In this document: piece by piece, positions 8,772 to 17,817 of the stretch
Position numbering within the stretch: position 1 is the first letter of the stretch
How the letters are laid out: each line of letters starts with the position of its first letter
Origin: Burkholderia oklahomensis C6786
GTDB lineage: Bacteria > Pseudomonadota > Gammaproteobacteria > Burkholderiales > Burkholderiaceae
Length of the DNA: 64,000 nucleotides
Direction of reading: 5' to 3'
Assembly (NCBI RefSeq): GCF_000959365.1
Contig: NZ_CP009555.1
Location: forward strand, 3,100,001 to 3,164,000
The notes under the pieces: generated by a model
The model's database searches: none
What the model was told of the DNA's origin: nothing
Seen by the model: only the letters and a program-made list of their open reading frames with translations
Translations under genes and position numbers: made by a program

Positions 8772-9494
8772 ATGCGAGTCGGTTTGTTCGTCACGTGTCT
8801 CGTCGACCTGATGCGGCCCGAAATCGGTTTTTCGGCGCTCAAGCTGCTGAAGCAGGCGGGCTGCGAGGTCGTCGTGCCGCCCGCGCAGACCTGCTGCGGC
8901 CAGCCCGCGTACAACTCGGGCGAACGCGCGCTCGCGCGCGATCTCGCCGAGAAGACGCTGCGCGAGTTCGAGCAGTTCGACTACGTCGTCGTGCCGTCGG
9001 GCTCGTGCGGCGGGATGATCCGCGTCCATTACGGCGATCTCTTTCGCGACGATCCCGAGCTGATGGCGCGCTACGGGCGCCTGCGCACGAAGGTCTACGA
9101 GTTGACCGATTTCCTCGTCAACGTCGCGCAGGTGAAGCTCGAGCCGGGCGAATTCAAGGGGCCCGTCACGTACCACGATTCCTGCTCGGGCCTGCGCGAG
9201 CTCGGCGTGAAGGCGCAGCCGCGCGCGCTCCTCGCGCAGCGCGGCGTCGCCGTCGACGAGATGAAGGACTGCGAGCACTGCTGCGGCTTCGGCGGCACGT
9301 TCGCGGTGAAGTACGGCAACATCTCGACCGCGATCGTCGACGAGAAATGCGCGAACGTGCGCGCGACGGGCGTTCCGGCCGTCGTGCTCGGCGACCTCGG
9401 CTGCATGCTGAACATCGAAGGGCGCCTGCGCCGCACGGGCGACCGCGACACGCGCGTGCTGCACGTAGCGCAGGTGCTCGCCGGCGACGTCTGA
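8772..9494 (+). CDS. lutA: LutA/YkgE-like (Fe-S)-binding oxidoreductase subunit
   Basis: Subunit of the LutABC-type lactate oxidation complex, also related to the glycolate oxidase Fe-S subunit. The 240-aa protein has the two CCG cysteine domains typical of the family: QTCCGQPAYNSG near residue 40 and CEHCCGFGGTF near 168. These are thought to bind Fe-S clusters or contact quinone. GGAGGAG ends a few bases before ATG 8772, which fixes the start. lutB follows after 68 bases on the same strand. A lutC gene, the usual third partner, is not found here. Substrate (L-lactate or another 2-hydroxyacid) cannot be decided from the sequence. Confidence 0.9.
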   Translation: MRVGLFVTCLVDLMRPEIGFSALKLLKQAGCEVVVPPAQTCCGQPAYNSGERALARDLAEKTLREFEQFDYVVVPSGSCGGMIRVHYGDLFRDDPELMARYGRLRTKVYELTDFLVNVAQVKLEPGEFKGPVTYHDSCSGLRELGVKAQPRALLAQRGVAVDEMKDCEHCCGFGGTFAVKYGNISTAIVDEKCANVRATGVPAVVLGDLGCMLNIEGRLRRTGDRDTRVLHVAQVLAGDV

Positions 9495-9562
9495 GCGCCG
9501 CGAGCGATTCGCCGCACGATTCGAAGGCCCACGATCGAGAACCACGAACCCCACGAGCCGCC

Positions 9563-11002
9563 ATGCAAGTCCAATCGATGCATTTCAAGGCGCGCGCGGG
9601 CGAAAAGCTCGCCGATGCGCGCCTGCAGGAAAACCTCAGGAGGCTGTCGACGAAATTCGTGTCGGGGCGCGCGGAAGCGGTCACGCAGATCGACTTCGTC
9701 GCGACGCGCGCCGAGCTGAAGGCGCGCCGCGACCGCGCGCTCGAGCGGCTCGACGTGTGGCTCGAGATGTTCGAGCGCGAGGCGGCGCGGCGCGGGACGA
9801 CCGTGCTGTACGCGGAGACGACGGCCGACGCGGCGAAGCTCGTCGCGGACATCGCGCGCCGGCACGACGTGAAGAAGGTCATCAAGACGAAGTCGATGGT
9901 GACCGAGGAGGCGAACCTCAATGCGGTGCTCGGCCGGCTCGGCGTGCAGTCGATCGAGACCGACCTCGGCGAGTACATCCTGCAGATCAACGACAACGAG
10001 CCGCCGAGCCACATCATCGCGCCCGTGCTGCATCGGGACAAGGAGGAGGTCGCCGAGCTGTTCGCGAAGACGCACGGACGGCCCCGCCTGACCGAGATCC
10101 CGGAGATGACCCGCGAGGCGCGCGAGGTGCTGCGTCCCCATTTCCTGTCGGCGGACATGGGCGTGACTGGCGGCAACTTCGTGATCGCGGAGACGGGCTC
10201 CGTCGTGCTCGTGACGAACGAGGGCAACGAAGGGATGTGCACGGTGCTGCCGCGCGTGCACGTCGCGGTGACGGGGATCGAGAAGGTTCTGCCGACGCTC
10301 GAGGATCTCGCGACCGCGATGCGTCTCCTGCCGCGCTCCGCGACCGGGCAGAAGACGTCGAACTATTTCTCGCTGCTGACGGGCGTGCGCGCCGACGGCG
10401 ATGAGGACGGGCCCGAGCATTCGTACGTCGTGCTCGTCGACGGCGGCCGCAGCGGGCTCATCGGCGGCGAATTCCAGGAGATGCTGCGCTGCATACGCTG
10501 CGGCGCGTGCATGAACCATTGCCCGGTGTATCAGAAGGTGGGCGGACACGCGTACGGCTGGGTGTATCCGGGGCCGATGGGCTCGGTGCTGACGCCGAGC
10601 TACGTCGGGCTCGACCAGGCGCTCGACCTGCCGCAGGCGGCGACGCTCTGCGGCGAGTGCGACAGCGTCTGTCCGGTCGGCATCCCGATTTCCGGCTTGC
10701 TGCGCAAGCTGCGCGAGAAGCAGGTCGAGCGGCACCTGCGGCCGTGGCATGAGCGGGCGGGGCTCGCCGCGTGGGGCTTCTTCGCACGGCGGCCGGCGCT
10801 TTACGCGCTCGCGACGAAGCTCGCGGTTCGCGTGCTCGAGCGCGCGGGCGGCACGTCGGGCGGCGTGGCAGGCGCGCTCAGGCGGTTCCCGTTCGCGCGC
10901 GGCTGGACCGATACGCGCGACATCCCGGCGCCCGCCGGCCGCACCTTCCGCGAACTGTACGCGGCGTCGCGCACGCATCTCGACCATTCGTCGACGCCAT
11001 GA
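9563..11002 (+). CDS. lutB: LutB-like iron-sulfur cluster protein
   Basis: Large iron-sulfur subunit of the LutABC-type lactate utilisation system. The 479-aa protein has an N-terminal LUD/DUF162-type domain (about 60-300; ADMGVTGGNFVIAETGSVV) and a ferredoxin-like C-terminal part with two cysteine motifs, CIRCGACMNHCPVY and CGECDSVCPVG, fit for [4Fe-4S] clusters. ATG 9563 is chosen; an ATG five codons in (9578) is possible. It is cotranscribed with lutA by position. The usual third gene lutC is absent downstream, where a 75-aa membrane protein and a phosphatase follow. Because LutB itself carries a LUD domain, the pair may work alone or with a LutC encoded elsewhere. Confidence 0.9.
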   Translation: MQVQSMHFKARAGEKLADARLQENLRRLSTKFVSGRAEAVTQIDFVATRAELKARRDRALERLDVWLEMFEREAARRGTTVLYAETTADAAKLVADIARRHDVKKVIKTKSMVTEEANLNAVLGRLGVQSIETDLGEYILQINDNEPPSHIIAPVLHRDKEEVAELFAKTHGRPRLTEIPEMTREAREVLRPHFLSADMGVTGGNFVIAETGSVVLVTNEGNEGMCTVLPRVHVAVTGIEKVLPTLEDLATAMRLLPRSATGQKTSNYFSLLTGVRADGDEDGPEHSYVVLVDGGRSGLIGGEFQEMLRCIRCGACMNHCPVYQKVGGHAYGWVYPGPMGSVLTPSYVGLDQALDLPQAATLCGECDSVCPVGIPISGLLRKLREKQVERHLRPWHERAGLAAWGFFARRPALYALATKLAVRVLERAGGTSGGVAGALRRFPFARGWTDTRDIPAPAGRTFRELYAASRTHLDHSSTP

Positions 11003-11136
11003 TTCGATCGCGCGCAAGCACGGCGCGCGCGGGCAGGGAACGCCGCGCGCCGCGACTGTTCATCGAGCGACAACACTGCGTTCGCTATTCATGGATTTAT
11101 CTTGATAGGTGCGATCTATAGAATCTCGACATGTCA

Positions 11137-11157
11137 GCATTGGGCGACGCCCAGTGC
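11137..11157 (+). other. Hairpin in the leader of the 75-aa membrane protein gene
   Basis: GCATTGGGC, loop GAC, GCCCAGTGC form a 9-pair hairpin with one T-G wobble, 22 bases before ATG 11180. No T-run follows, so it is not a terminator. It could affect RNA stability or translation. Confidence 0.4.
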
Positions 11158-11179
11158 GCCAGCCGAGAGAGGTCGCATC

Positions 11180-11407
11180 ATGAGAAAGACAATATCGATG
11201 TACTGGCCGCTTGCGATCGTCGTGCCGCTCGCCGCCGCCGCTTACCTGTACTTGTCCGAAACCGCGCCGGCGCGCGCGCCCTCGGTTGCGCGCGATGCGT
11301 CGGCCGAGCTCGCGCGCGCGGTGTCGTACGGGCTCGTCGACGACGCGTCGCAGCCGCTGCCGGCCGCGTCGCACGGCGCGCCGCTCGCCGGCGCGAAGGC
11401 GCTGTGA
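11180..11407 (+). CDS. Small predicted single-pass membrane protein, function unknown
   Basis: I do not recognise this 75-aa product. Residues 1-5 are basic (MRKTI). A hydrophobic stretch (about 7-25, YWPLAIVVPLAAAAYLYL) suggests a signal anchor, and the remainder is an Ala-rich soluble tail ending PLAGAKAL. GAGAGAGGTC lies upstream of ATG 11180 as a ribosome binding site. It stands alone between lutB and a tyrosine phosphatase gene, with its own spacers of 177 and 91 bases, and is preceded by a strong hairpin. Codon use is like its neighbours. Coding status is likely but not certain. Confidence 0.6.
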   Translation: MRKTISMYWPLAIVVPLAAAAYLYLSETAPARAPSVARDASAELARAVSYGLVDDASQPLPAASHGAPLAGAKAL

Positions 11408-11445
11408 AGCCGGATCTACCGCAAGCGGGAATCGGTGCGCCTTTG

Positions 11446-11451
11446 TATAAT
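11446..11451 (+). promoter_or_regulatory. Candidate -10 element for the tyrosine phosphatase gene
   Basis: A perfect TATAAT lies 47 bases before the phosphatase start, in otherwise GC-rich sequence. No good -35 hexamer is visible at 16-18 bases. Confidence 0.45.
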
Positions 11452-11498
11452 GGCGCGTTACCCATCCGAGCGGTTCGCCGCGATTGTCTGGCTGCGTG

Positions 11499-11978
11499 AT
11501 GAAAAGCGTCGCGATCTGTTTCGTCTGCCTCGGCAACATCTGCCGCTCGCCCACCGCCGAAGGGGTGATGCGTCATCAGGTGGCGGCCGCGGGGCTCGAC
11601 GAAGCAATCGCGATCGATTCGGCCGGCACCGGCGACTGGCACGTCGGCGAGGCGCCCGACGCACGCGCGCAGCAGGCGGCGCGGGCGCGGGGCTACGATC
11701 TGTCGGCGTTGCGCGCGCGGCAGATCGGCCGGGCCGATTTCGAGCGCTTCGATCTCGTGCTCGCGATGGATTCCGCCAATCTCGCCGAATTGCACGAGCG
11801 CTGCCCGCCGCAATATCGGGGCAAGATCCGGCTGCTGATCGAATATGCGAGCGACACGTCGGCGCGCGAGATCGCCGATCCGTATTTCGGCGGCGCGCGC
11901 GGCTTCGAGCAGGTGCTCGATCAGTGCGAGGACGCGTGCCGCGGCCTCCTCGAAAGCTTGCGTGAAACGGCGCGCTGA
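11499..11978 (+). CDS. Low molecular weight protein-tyrosine phosphatase
   Basis: Cytoplasmic phosphatase of the LMW-PTP family, 159 aa. The catalytic P-loop CLGNICRS (CX5R, C10 to R16) sits at the N-terminus and the general-acid motif DPYFGG is near residue 128. In proteobacteria such enzymes reverse tyrosine phosphorylation, often of exopolysaccharide kinases, but no kinase or polysaccharide genes are nearby. It instead precedes the isc operon by about 100 bases, and this order is common in Burkholderia. Another ATG lies 15 bases upstream; ATG 11499 puts the family N-terminus at residue 1. Confidence 0.93.
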   Translation: MKSVAICFVCLGNICRSPTAEGVMRHQVAAAGLDEAIAIDSAGTGDWHVGEAPDARAQQAARARGYDLSALRARQIGRADFERFDLVLAMDSANLAELHERCPPQYRGKIRLLIEYASDTSAREIADPYFGGARGFEQVLDQCEDACRGLLESLRETAR

Positions 11979-12010
11979 AGCGCCGCATACAACCCCTTTT
12001 AGAAGCAGGG

Positions 12011-12035
12011 ATACTTGACTAAAACGGTCAAATAT
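12011..12035 (+). promoter_or_regulatory. IscR box 1 (type 1 site) upstream of iscR
   Basis: The 25 bases ATACTTGAC...GGTCAAATAT match the type 1 IscR consensus (ATAnnTGACT-W-rich-AGTCnnnTAT) closely on both half-sites. [2Fe-2S]-IscR represses its own operon at such sites. It lies 45 bases upstream of the iscR start. Confidence 0.85.
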
Positions 12036-12037
12036 TT

Positions 12038-12062
12038 ATACTTGACCAAAATCGTCAAGATT
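12038..12062 (+). promoter_or_regulatory. IscR box 2 (type 1 site) upstream of iscR
   Basis: This is a second copy, ATACTTGACC...CGTCAAGATT. It starts 27 bases after box 1 begins, so both sites face a similar side of the helix after about 2.5 turns. The right half is weaker than in box 1. It ends 17 bases before the start codon, so bound IscR would cover the promoter start or leader. Confidence 0.8.
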
Positions 12063-12079
12063 GCTGCCCATTCAATACC

Positions 12080-12619
12080 ATGAGACTCACCACGAAAGGC
12101 CGTTTCGCCGTCACGGCGATGATCGACTTGGCTCTGCGCCAGGAGCAAGGCCCGGTGACGCTTGCAGGCATCAGCCAGCGCCAGCGGATTTCGCTCTCCT
12201 ACCTCGAGCAATTGTTCGGCAAGCTGCGCCGGCACGAAATCGTCGAATCGGTCCGCGGGCCGGGCGGCGGCTACAACCTCGCGCGCCGCGCGCAGGACGT
12301 GACGGTCGCCGACATCATCATCGCGGTCGACGAGCCGCTCGATGCGACCCAATGCGGCGGCAAGGGCGCGTGCGAAGGCACGAAGCAGCCCGACGGCCAC
12401 TGCATGACGCACGAGCTCTGGTCGACGCTGAACCAGAAAATGGTCGAATACCTCGATTCGGTGTCGCTGCAGGATCTCGTCGATCAGCAGCGCGCCCGCG
12501 AAGGGACGCCCGCCGTGCTGCGCGACAAGCGCAAGCCGGAGCCCGTCGCGGCGAGCGTCGAGCCGGTCCGCACGGTCCCGCTCGGCCCGAATTCGGTTTT
12601 CAACATCGCAAGCTCATGA
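12080..12619 (+). CDS. iscR: Fe-S cluster-sensing regulator IscR
   Basis: Rrf2-family winged-helix regulator that holds a [2Fe-2S] cluster and represses the isc operon when clusters are plentiful. The 179-aa protein begins MRLTTKGRFAVTAM, with the DNA-binding helix near 28-50. Cluster ligands are C92, C98 and C108, with H111 as the likely fourth. In E. coli the third cysteine and histidine are 104 and 107, so here the ligand loop is four residues longer (EGTKQPDGH between C98 and C108). Two IscR boxes lie directly upstream, consistent with autoregulation. It is the first gene of a complete isc operon. Confidence 0.97.
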   Translation: MRLTTKGRFAVTAMIDLALRQEQGPVTLAGISQRQRISLSYLEQLFGKLRRHEIVESVRGPGGGYNLARRAQDVTVADIIIAVDEPLDATQCGGKGACEGTKQPDGHCMTHELWSTLNQKMVEYLDSVSLQDLVDQQRAREGTPAVLRDKRKPEPVAASVEPVRTVPLGPNSVFNIASS

Positions 12620-12689
12620 GATTGCCGCGCACTGAACGCGGCCAGCACAACGAATAGTCCCCGCACTGAACGCATACCCGGAGCGATAG

Positions 12690-13913
12690 ATGAACAACGA
12701 GATCCCCCACCTGCCCATCTACATGGACTACAGCGCGACGACGCCCGTCGATCCGCGCGTCGTGGACAAGATGGTGCCGTATCTGCGCGAGCAGTTCGGC
12801 AACCCGGCGTCCCGCAGCCACGCGTACGGCTGGGATGCGGAGCGCGCGGTCGAAGAGGCGCGCGAGCAGGTGGCTGCACTCGTCAATGCCGATCCGCGCG
12901 AAATCATCTGGACGTCCGGCGCGACCGAATCCGACAACCTCGCGATCAAGGGCGCCGCGCACTTCTACCAAGGCAAGGGCAAGCACATCGTCACGGTGAA
13001 GACCGAGCACAAGGCGGTGCTCGACACCTGCCGCGAGCTCGAGCGCGAAGGCTTCGAAGTGACCTACCTCGATGTGAAGGACGACGGTCTGCTCGACCTC
13101 GACGCGTTCAAGGCCGCGCTGCGCCCGGACACGATCCTCGTGTCGGTGATGCACGTGAACAACGAGATCGGCGTGATCCAGGACATCGCGACGATCGGCG
13201 AGATCTGCCGCGAGAAGGGCATCATCTTCCACGTCGACGGCGCGCAGGCGACGGGCAAGGTCGAGATCGACCTCGCGAAGCTGAAGGTCGACCTGATGTC
13301 GTTCTCCGCGCACAAGACCTACGGCCCGAAGGGCATCGGCGCCCTGTACGTGCGCCGCAAGCCGCGCGTGCGCATCGAGGCGCAGATGCACGGCGGCGGC
13401 CACGAGCGCGGCATGCGCTCGGGCACGCTGCCGACGCACCAGATCGTCGGCATGGGCGAAGCGTTCCGCATCGCGCGCGAAGAGATGGCGACCGAGAACG
13501 AGCGCATCCGGATGCTGCGCGACAAGCTGCTGCGCGGCCTGTCCGAGATCGACGAAACCTACGTGAACGGCGACCTCGAGCACCGCATTCCGCACAACCT
13601 GAACATCAGCTTCAATTTCGTCGAAGGCGAGTCTCTGATCATGGCGATCAAGGACGTCGCGGTGTCGTCGGGCTCCGCGTGCACGTCGGCGTCGCTCGAG
13701 CCGTCGTACGTGCTGCGCGCGCTCGGCCGCAACGACGAGCTCGCGCACAGCTCGATCCGCTTCACGGTCGGCCGCTTCACGACGGAGCAGGAAGTCGACT
13801 ACGTGATCGATCTGCTGAAGGGCAAGATCGCGAAGCTGCGCGATTTGTCGCCGCTTTGGGAAATGCATCAGGAAGGCATCGATCTGTCGACGATCGAATG
13901 GGCGGCGCACTGA
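12690..13913 (+). CDS. iscS: Cysteine desulfurase IscS
   Basis: PLP enzyme that removes sulfur from cysteine as a persulfide and delivers it to IscU, and also to tRNA thiolation pathways. The 407-aa protein shows the PLP lysine K209 in [10 protein letters not shown], the [10 protein letters not shown] motif, and the catalytic cysteine C331 in [15 protein letters not shown], typical of group I NifS-like enzymes. It follows iscR by 70 bases, with GGAGCGAT ahead of ATG 12690. Length and motif positions fit E. coli IscS (404 aa), offset by three N-terminal residues. Confidence 0.98.
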   Translation: MNNEIPHLPIYMDYSATTPVDPRVVDKMVPYLREQFGNPASRSHAYGWDAERAVEEAREQVAALVNADPREIIWTSGATESDNLAIKGAAHFYQGKGKHIVTVKTEHKAVLDTCRELEREGFEVTYLDVKDDGLLDLDAFKAALRPDTILVSVMHVNNEIGVIQDIATIGEICREKGIIFHVDGAQATGKVEIDLAKLKVDLMSFSAHKTYGPKGIGALYVRRKPRVRIEAQMHGGGHERGMRSGTLPTHQIVGMGEAFRIAREEMATENERIRMLRDKLLRGLSEIDETYVNGDLEHRIPHNLNISFNFVEGESLIMAIKDVAVSSGSACTSASLEPSYVLRALGRNDELAHSSIRFTVGRFTTEQEVDYVIDLLKGKIAKLRDLSPLWEMHQEGIDLSTIEWAAH

Positions 13914-13978
13914 GCGCAGCGACTTTATTCGCGGGCGACTGAGCGCCGCGCAGACGAAACGAAGCAAGGAGTTTGATC

Positions 13979-14386
13979 ATGTCTTACAGCAACAAGGTTC
14001 TGGATCACTACGAAAACCCGCGTAACGTCGGTTCGTTCTCGAAGGACGACGACGCGGTCGGCACCGGCATGGTCGGCGCGCCCGCGTGCGGCGACGTGAT
14101 GAAGCTGCAGATTCGCGTCGGCGAAAACGGCGTGATCGAGGACGCGAAGTTCAAGACCTACGGCTGCGGCTCGGCGATCGCGTCGAGTTCGCTCGTGACC
14201 GAATGGGTGAAGGGCAAGACGCTCGACGAGGCGCTCACGATCAAGAACACGCAGATCGCCGAAGAGCTCGCGCTGCCGCCCGTGAAGATCCACTGCTCGA
14301 TCCTCGCCGAGGACGCGATCAAGGCGGCCGTGGCCGACTACAAGAAGCGTCACGACGGCGCTGAAGACGGCAAGGTCGCCGCGTAA
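13979..14386 (+). CDS. iscU: Fe-S cluster scaffold IscU
   Basis: Scaffold on which [2Fe-2S] and [4Fe-4S] clusters are assembled. The 135-aa protein has all three cluster cysteines (C37, C63, C106), the regulatory aspartate D39 in GAPACGDV, and the LPPVK motif (99-103) recognised by the chaperone HscA. AAGGAG ends about seven bases before ATG 13979; a TTG six bases upstream is in frame but less likely. It lies between iscS and iscA in the operon, 65 bases after iscS. Its C-terminal tail (EDGKVAA) is slightly longer than in E. coli. Confidence 0.98.
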   Translation: MSYSNKVLDHYENPRNVGSFSKDDDAVGTGMVGAPACGDVMKLQIRVGENGVIEDAKFKTYGCGSAIASSSLVTEWVKGKTLDEALTIKNTQIAEELALPPVKIHCSILAEDAIKAAVADYKKRHDGAEDGKVAA

Positions 14387-14471
14387 GCGGCGCCGCGGGT
14401 TCGACGGACGTCGATGGGTTTTGGTTTGGACGCATGACGCACGGGGCTCGCTCCGTGCGACCAGGGACATT

Positions 14472-14795
14472 ATGGCTATCACACTGACCGAAAAGGCTGC
14501 GCAACACGTGCAGAAGTATCTGACGCGGCGCGGCAAGGGGCTGGGCCTGCGGCTCGGCGTGCGCACGACCGGCTGCTCGGGCCTCGCGTACAAGCTCGAG
14601 TACGTCGACGATTGCGCCGTCGAGGATCAGGTGTTCGAAAGCCATGGCGTGAAGGTCTTCGTCGATCCGAAGAGCCTCGCGTACATCGACGGCACCGAGC
14701 TCGACTTCGCGCGAGAAGGATTGAACGAGGGATTCAAGTTCAACAACCCGAACGTGAAGGACGAGTGCGGCTGCGGCGAATCGTTCCGCGTGTGA
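14472..14795 (+). CDS. iscA: A-type Fe-S carrier IscA
   Basis: Carrier that receives clusters or iron and passes them to target apoproteins. The 107-aa protein has the three invariant cysteines C35 (TTGCSGLAY), C99 and C101 (ECGCGESF) of the HesB/IscA family. ATG 14472 is preceded by CCAGGGACATT as a modest ribosome binding site. It lies 85 bases after iscU and before hscB, as in the E. coli operon. The GCSG and CGCG contexts and its position make IscA preferable to ErpA or SufA. Confidence 0.97.
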   Translation: MAITLTEKAAQHVQKYLTRRGKGLGLRLGVRTTGCSGLAYKLEYVDDCAVEDQVFESHGVKVFVDPKSLAYIDGTELDFAREGLNEGFKFNNPNVKDECGCGESFRV

Positions 14796-14912
14796 CGGCT
14801 GATCCGCGTGAGGCGGGCAAGAGGCGGCGCGGGCCGCCTTTTTAATGGGCGGCACATCGGTTCCACGTCGTGCCGCAGTCGACAACGAGTTGAGCGCTAC
14901 AGCTACTACGCG

Positions 14913-15440
14913 ATGGTTTCGCTGAAAGACAGCCACTTCGATCTCTTTCACCTGCCGGTGCAGTTCGCGCTCGACGAGCATGCGCTCGACGCCGCGTACC
15001 GCACCGTGCAGTCGCAGGTGCACCCGGATCGCTTCGCCGCGGCGGGCGACGCGCAAAAGCGCATCGCGATGCAATGGGCGACGCGCGCGAACGAGGCGTA
15101 TCGGACGCTGCGCGATCCGCTCAAGCGGGCGACGTACTTGCTGACGCTGCGCGGCGTCGACGTCGGCGCCGAGAACAACACGGCGATGGAGCCGGCGTTC
15201 CTGATGCAGCAGATGGAGTGGCGCGAGCGCATCGAGGATGCGGCCGCCGCGAGGAACGTCGGCGAGCTCGACGCGCTTCTCGCCGAGTTGCGCGACGAGC
15301 GGCACGCGCGCCTCGCGAAGCTGGGCGCGCTGCTCGACAGCGGCTCGGACCAGGGCGCGGCGGAAGCCGTGCGGCAACTGATGTTCGTCGAGCGCGTGTC
15401 GGCCGAGATCGGCGCTCAGATCGAGCGCCTCGAAAACTAA
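14913..15440 (+). CDS. hscB: Fe-S assembly co-chaperone HscB
   Basis: J-domain co-chaperone that brings IscU to HscA and stimulates its ATPase. The 175-aa protein has the J-domain in the first ~75 residues with the HPD tripeptide at 37-39 (VHPDRF). A C-terminal three-helix domain binds IscU ([18 protein letters not shown]). ATG 14913 starts just before [11 protein letters not shown], the usual N-terminus. The 117-base spacer from iscA includes a GC-rich run ending in TTTTT near 14837-14841, which may be a weak attenuator. hscA follows after 56 bases. Confidence 0.96.
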   Translation: MVSLKDSHFDLFHLPVQFALDEHALDAAYRTVQSQVHPDRFAAAGDAQKRIAMQWATRANEAYRTLRDPLKRATYLLTLRGVDVGAENNTAMEPAFLMQQMEWRERIEDAAAARNVGELDALLAELRDERHARLAKLGALLDSGSDQGAAEAVRQLMFVERVSAEIGAQIERLEN

Positions 15441-15496
15441 CCGCGCGCTTTACGCACGCGATGCAAGCGGGGCTTCGGCCCTCATCGAACACACAG

Positions 15497-17365
15497 ATGG
15501 CTTTACTGCAAATTTCCGAACCCGGCATGGCGCCCGCGCCGCATCAGCGGCGCCTCGCCGTCGGCATCGACCTCGGCACGACGAATTCGCTCGTCGCCGC
15601 GGTGCGCAACAGCATCCCGGAGGCGCTGCCGGACGGCGCGGGCCGCGTGCTGCTGCCGTCCGTCGTCCGTTACCTCGAAAAGGGCGGCCGGCGGATCGGT
15701 CACGCCGCGAAGGACGAGGCGGCGCTCGATCCGCGCAATACGATCGTGTCGGTCAAGCGCTTCATGGGACGCGGCAAGGCGGAAGTCGAAGGCGCGGCGA
15801 ACGCGCCGTACGAGTTCGTCGATGCGCCCGGCATGGTGCAGATCCGCACGATCGACGGCGTGAAGAGCCCGGTCGAGGTGTCGGCGGAGATTCTCGCGAC
15901 GCTGCGCCAGCGCGCCGAGGACACGCTCGGCGACGAGCTCGTCGGCGCGGTGATCACGGTGCCCGCGTACTTCGACGATGCGCAGCGCCAGGCGACGAAG
16001 GACGCCGCGCGGCTCGCGGGCCTGAACGTGCTGCGACTGCTGAACGAGCCGACCGCGGCCGCGATCGCGTACGGGCTCGACAACGGTTCGGAGGGCCTCT
16101 ACGCGGTCTACGACCTCGGCGGCGGCACGTTCGACCTGTCGATCCTGAAGCTCACGAAGGGCGTGTTCGAAGTGCTCGCGGCGGGCGGCGATTCCGCGCT
16201 CGGCGGCGACGATTTCGATCACGCGCTGTTCGCGCACGTGCTCGCGCAGGCCGGCATCGATGCGGCGACGCTCGCGCCCGAAGACGTGCGCCTGCTGCTC
16301 GATCGCGTGCGCAGCGCGAAGGAGGCGCTGTCTGCTGCGCCGGAGGCGCATCTCGACGTGAAGCTGTCGACGGGCGCGAAGCTCGTGCAGACGGTCGCGC
16401 GCGATGCATTCGCCGCGCTCGTCGAGCCGCTCGTGCAGCGCACGCTGGCGCCGACCCGCAAGGCGCTGCGCGACGCGCAGGTGAGCCCCGCCGACATCAA
16501 GGGCGTCGTGCTCGTCGGCGGCGCGACGCGCATGCCGGTGATCCGCGACGCGGTCGCGAAATTCTTCGGCCAGCCGCCGCTCGTCAATCTCGATCCGGAT
16601 CAGGTGGTCGCGCTCGGCGCGGCGATCCAGGCGGATCTGCTCGCCGGCAACCGCAGCGGCGGAGACGACTGGCTGCTGCTCGACGTGATCCCGCTGTCGC
16701 TCGGCGTCGAGACGATGGGCGGTCTCGTCGAGAAGATCATCCCGCGCAATTCGACGATCCCCGTCGCGCGCGCGCAGGAATTCACGACGTTCAAGGACGG
16801 CCAGACCGCAATAGCGATCCACGTCGTGCAGGGCGAGCGCGAGCTCGTGTCCGATTGCCGGTCGCTCGCGCGCTTCGAGCTGCGCGGCATTCCGCCGATG
16901 GCGGCGGGCGCCGCGCGGATCCGCGTGACTTATCAGGTCGATGCGGACGGCCTCTTGTCGGTGTTCGCGCGCGAGCAGCACTCGGGCGTCGAGGCGTCGG
17001 TCGTCGTGAAGCCGTCGTACGGCCTCGGCGACGACGACATCGCGCGGATGCTCGAGGACAGCTTCAAGACGGCCGAGGTCGACATGCGCGCGCGCGCGCT
17101 GCGCGAGGCGCAGGTCGAGGCGCAGCGCCTCGTCGAGGCGACGGAGGTGGCGCTCGCCGCCGACGGCGATCTGCTCGGCGCGGACGAGCGCACGACGGTC
17201 GACGGCCTCGTCGCGTCGCTGCGCGCGCTCGCGACGAGCGACGACACGAACGCAATCGATGCGGCGACGAAGTCGCTCGCCGAGGGCACCGACGATTTCG
17301 CGGCGCGCCGGATGGACAAGAGCATCAAGCGGGCGCTCGCCGGCCGCAAGCTCGACGAGATCTGA
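15497..17365 (+). CDS. hscA: Hsp70-type Fe-S chaperone HscA
   Basis: Specialised Hsp70 that uses ATP to release clusters from IscU by binding its LPPVK motif. The 622-aa protein shows the actin-like ATPase signatures [23 protein letters not shown] and [14 protein letters not shown] substrate-binding domain begins near 390 ([14 protein letters not shown]), followed by a helical lid. Length fits HscA (about 620) and not DnaK (about 640, with a Gly-rich tail). ATG 15497 lies 56 bases after hscB and 92 bases before fdx. Identification is firm from both sequence and context. Confidence 0.97.
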   Translation: MALLQISEPGMAPAPHQRRLAVGIDLGTTNSLVAAVRNSIPEALPDGAGRVLLPSVVRYLEKGGRRIGHAAKDEAALDPRNTIVSVKRFMGRGKAEVEGAANAPYEFVDAPGMVQIRTIDGVKSPVEVSAEILATLRQRAEDTLGDELVGAVITVPAYFDDAQRQATKDAARLAGLNVLRLLNEPTAAAIAYGLDNGSEGLYAVYDLGGGTFDLSILKLTKGVFEVLAAGGDSALGGDDFDHALFAHVLAQAGIDAATLAPEDVRLLLDRVRSAKEALSAAPEAHLDVKLSTGAKLVQTVARDAFAALVEPLVQRTLAPTRKALRDAQVSPADIKGVVLVGGATRMPVIRDAVAKFFGQPPLVNLDPDQVVALGAAIQADLLAGNRSGGDDWLLLDVIPLSLGVETMGGLVEKIIPRNSTIPVARAQEFTTFKDGQTAIAIHVVQGERELVSDCRSLARFELRGIPPMAAGAARIRVTYQVDADGLLSVFAREQHSGVEASVVVKPSYGLGDDDIARMLEDSFKTAEVDMRARALREAQVEAQRLVEATEVALAADGDLLGADERTTVDGLVASLRALATSDDTNAIDAATKSLAEGTDDFAARRMDKSIKRALAGRKLDEI

Positions 17366-17457
17366 AAACGATCTGTGCCGCGCGGCCGAACGGCCGCCGG
17401 CGCAGCGATGGACGGCGCGGCCGGACGCCGCGCACCTGCTGAACGAACGGAACGAAC

Positions 17458-17799
17458 ATGCCTCAACTCGTAGTACTGCCGCACGTCGAATTGTGCCCGG
17501 ACGGCGCGGTGATCGACGCCGTGCCCGGCAAGAGCATCTGCGACAACCTGCTCGACAACGGTGTCGAGATCGAACACGCGTGCGAGAAGTCGTGCGCGTG
17601 CACGACGTGCCACGTGATCATTCGCGAAGGCTTCAACGACCTCGAGCCGTCCGAGGAGGACGAGGACGATCTGCTCGACAAGGCGTGGGGCCTCGAGCCG
17701 ACGTCGCGCCTGTCGTGCCAGGCGATCGTGAAGGAAGACGTGGATCTGGTGGTCGAGATTCCGAAGTATTCGATCAACCACGCGAAAGAAAATCACTGA
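17458..17799 (+). CDS. fdx: ISC-system [2Fe-2S] ferredoxin
   Basis: Adrenodoxin-type ferredoxin that supplies electrons for cluster assembly on IscU. The 113-aa protein has ligands C42, C48, C51 and C87 in the pattern C-X5-C-X2-C ... C (ACEKSCACTTC, LSCQA), plus a non-ligand C46. The acidic stretch EPSEEDEDD is the likely surface that docks IscS and the reductase. It lies 92 bases after hscA and 18 bases before iscX, inside the isc operon. Confidence 0.97.
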   Translation: MPQLVVLPHVELCPDGAVIDAVPGKSICDNLLDNGVEIEHACEKSCACTTCHVIIREGFNDLEPSEEDEDDLLDKAWGLEPTSRLSCQAIVKEDVDLVVEIPKYSINHAKENH

Positions 17800-17817
17800 C
17801 GGCGAGGAGGTTCGACG

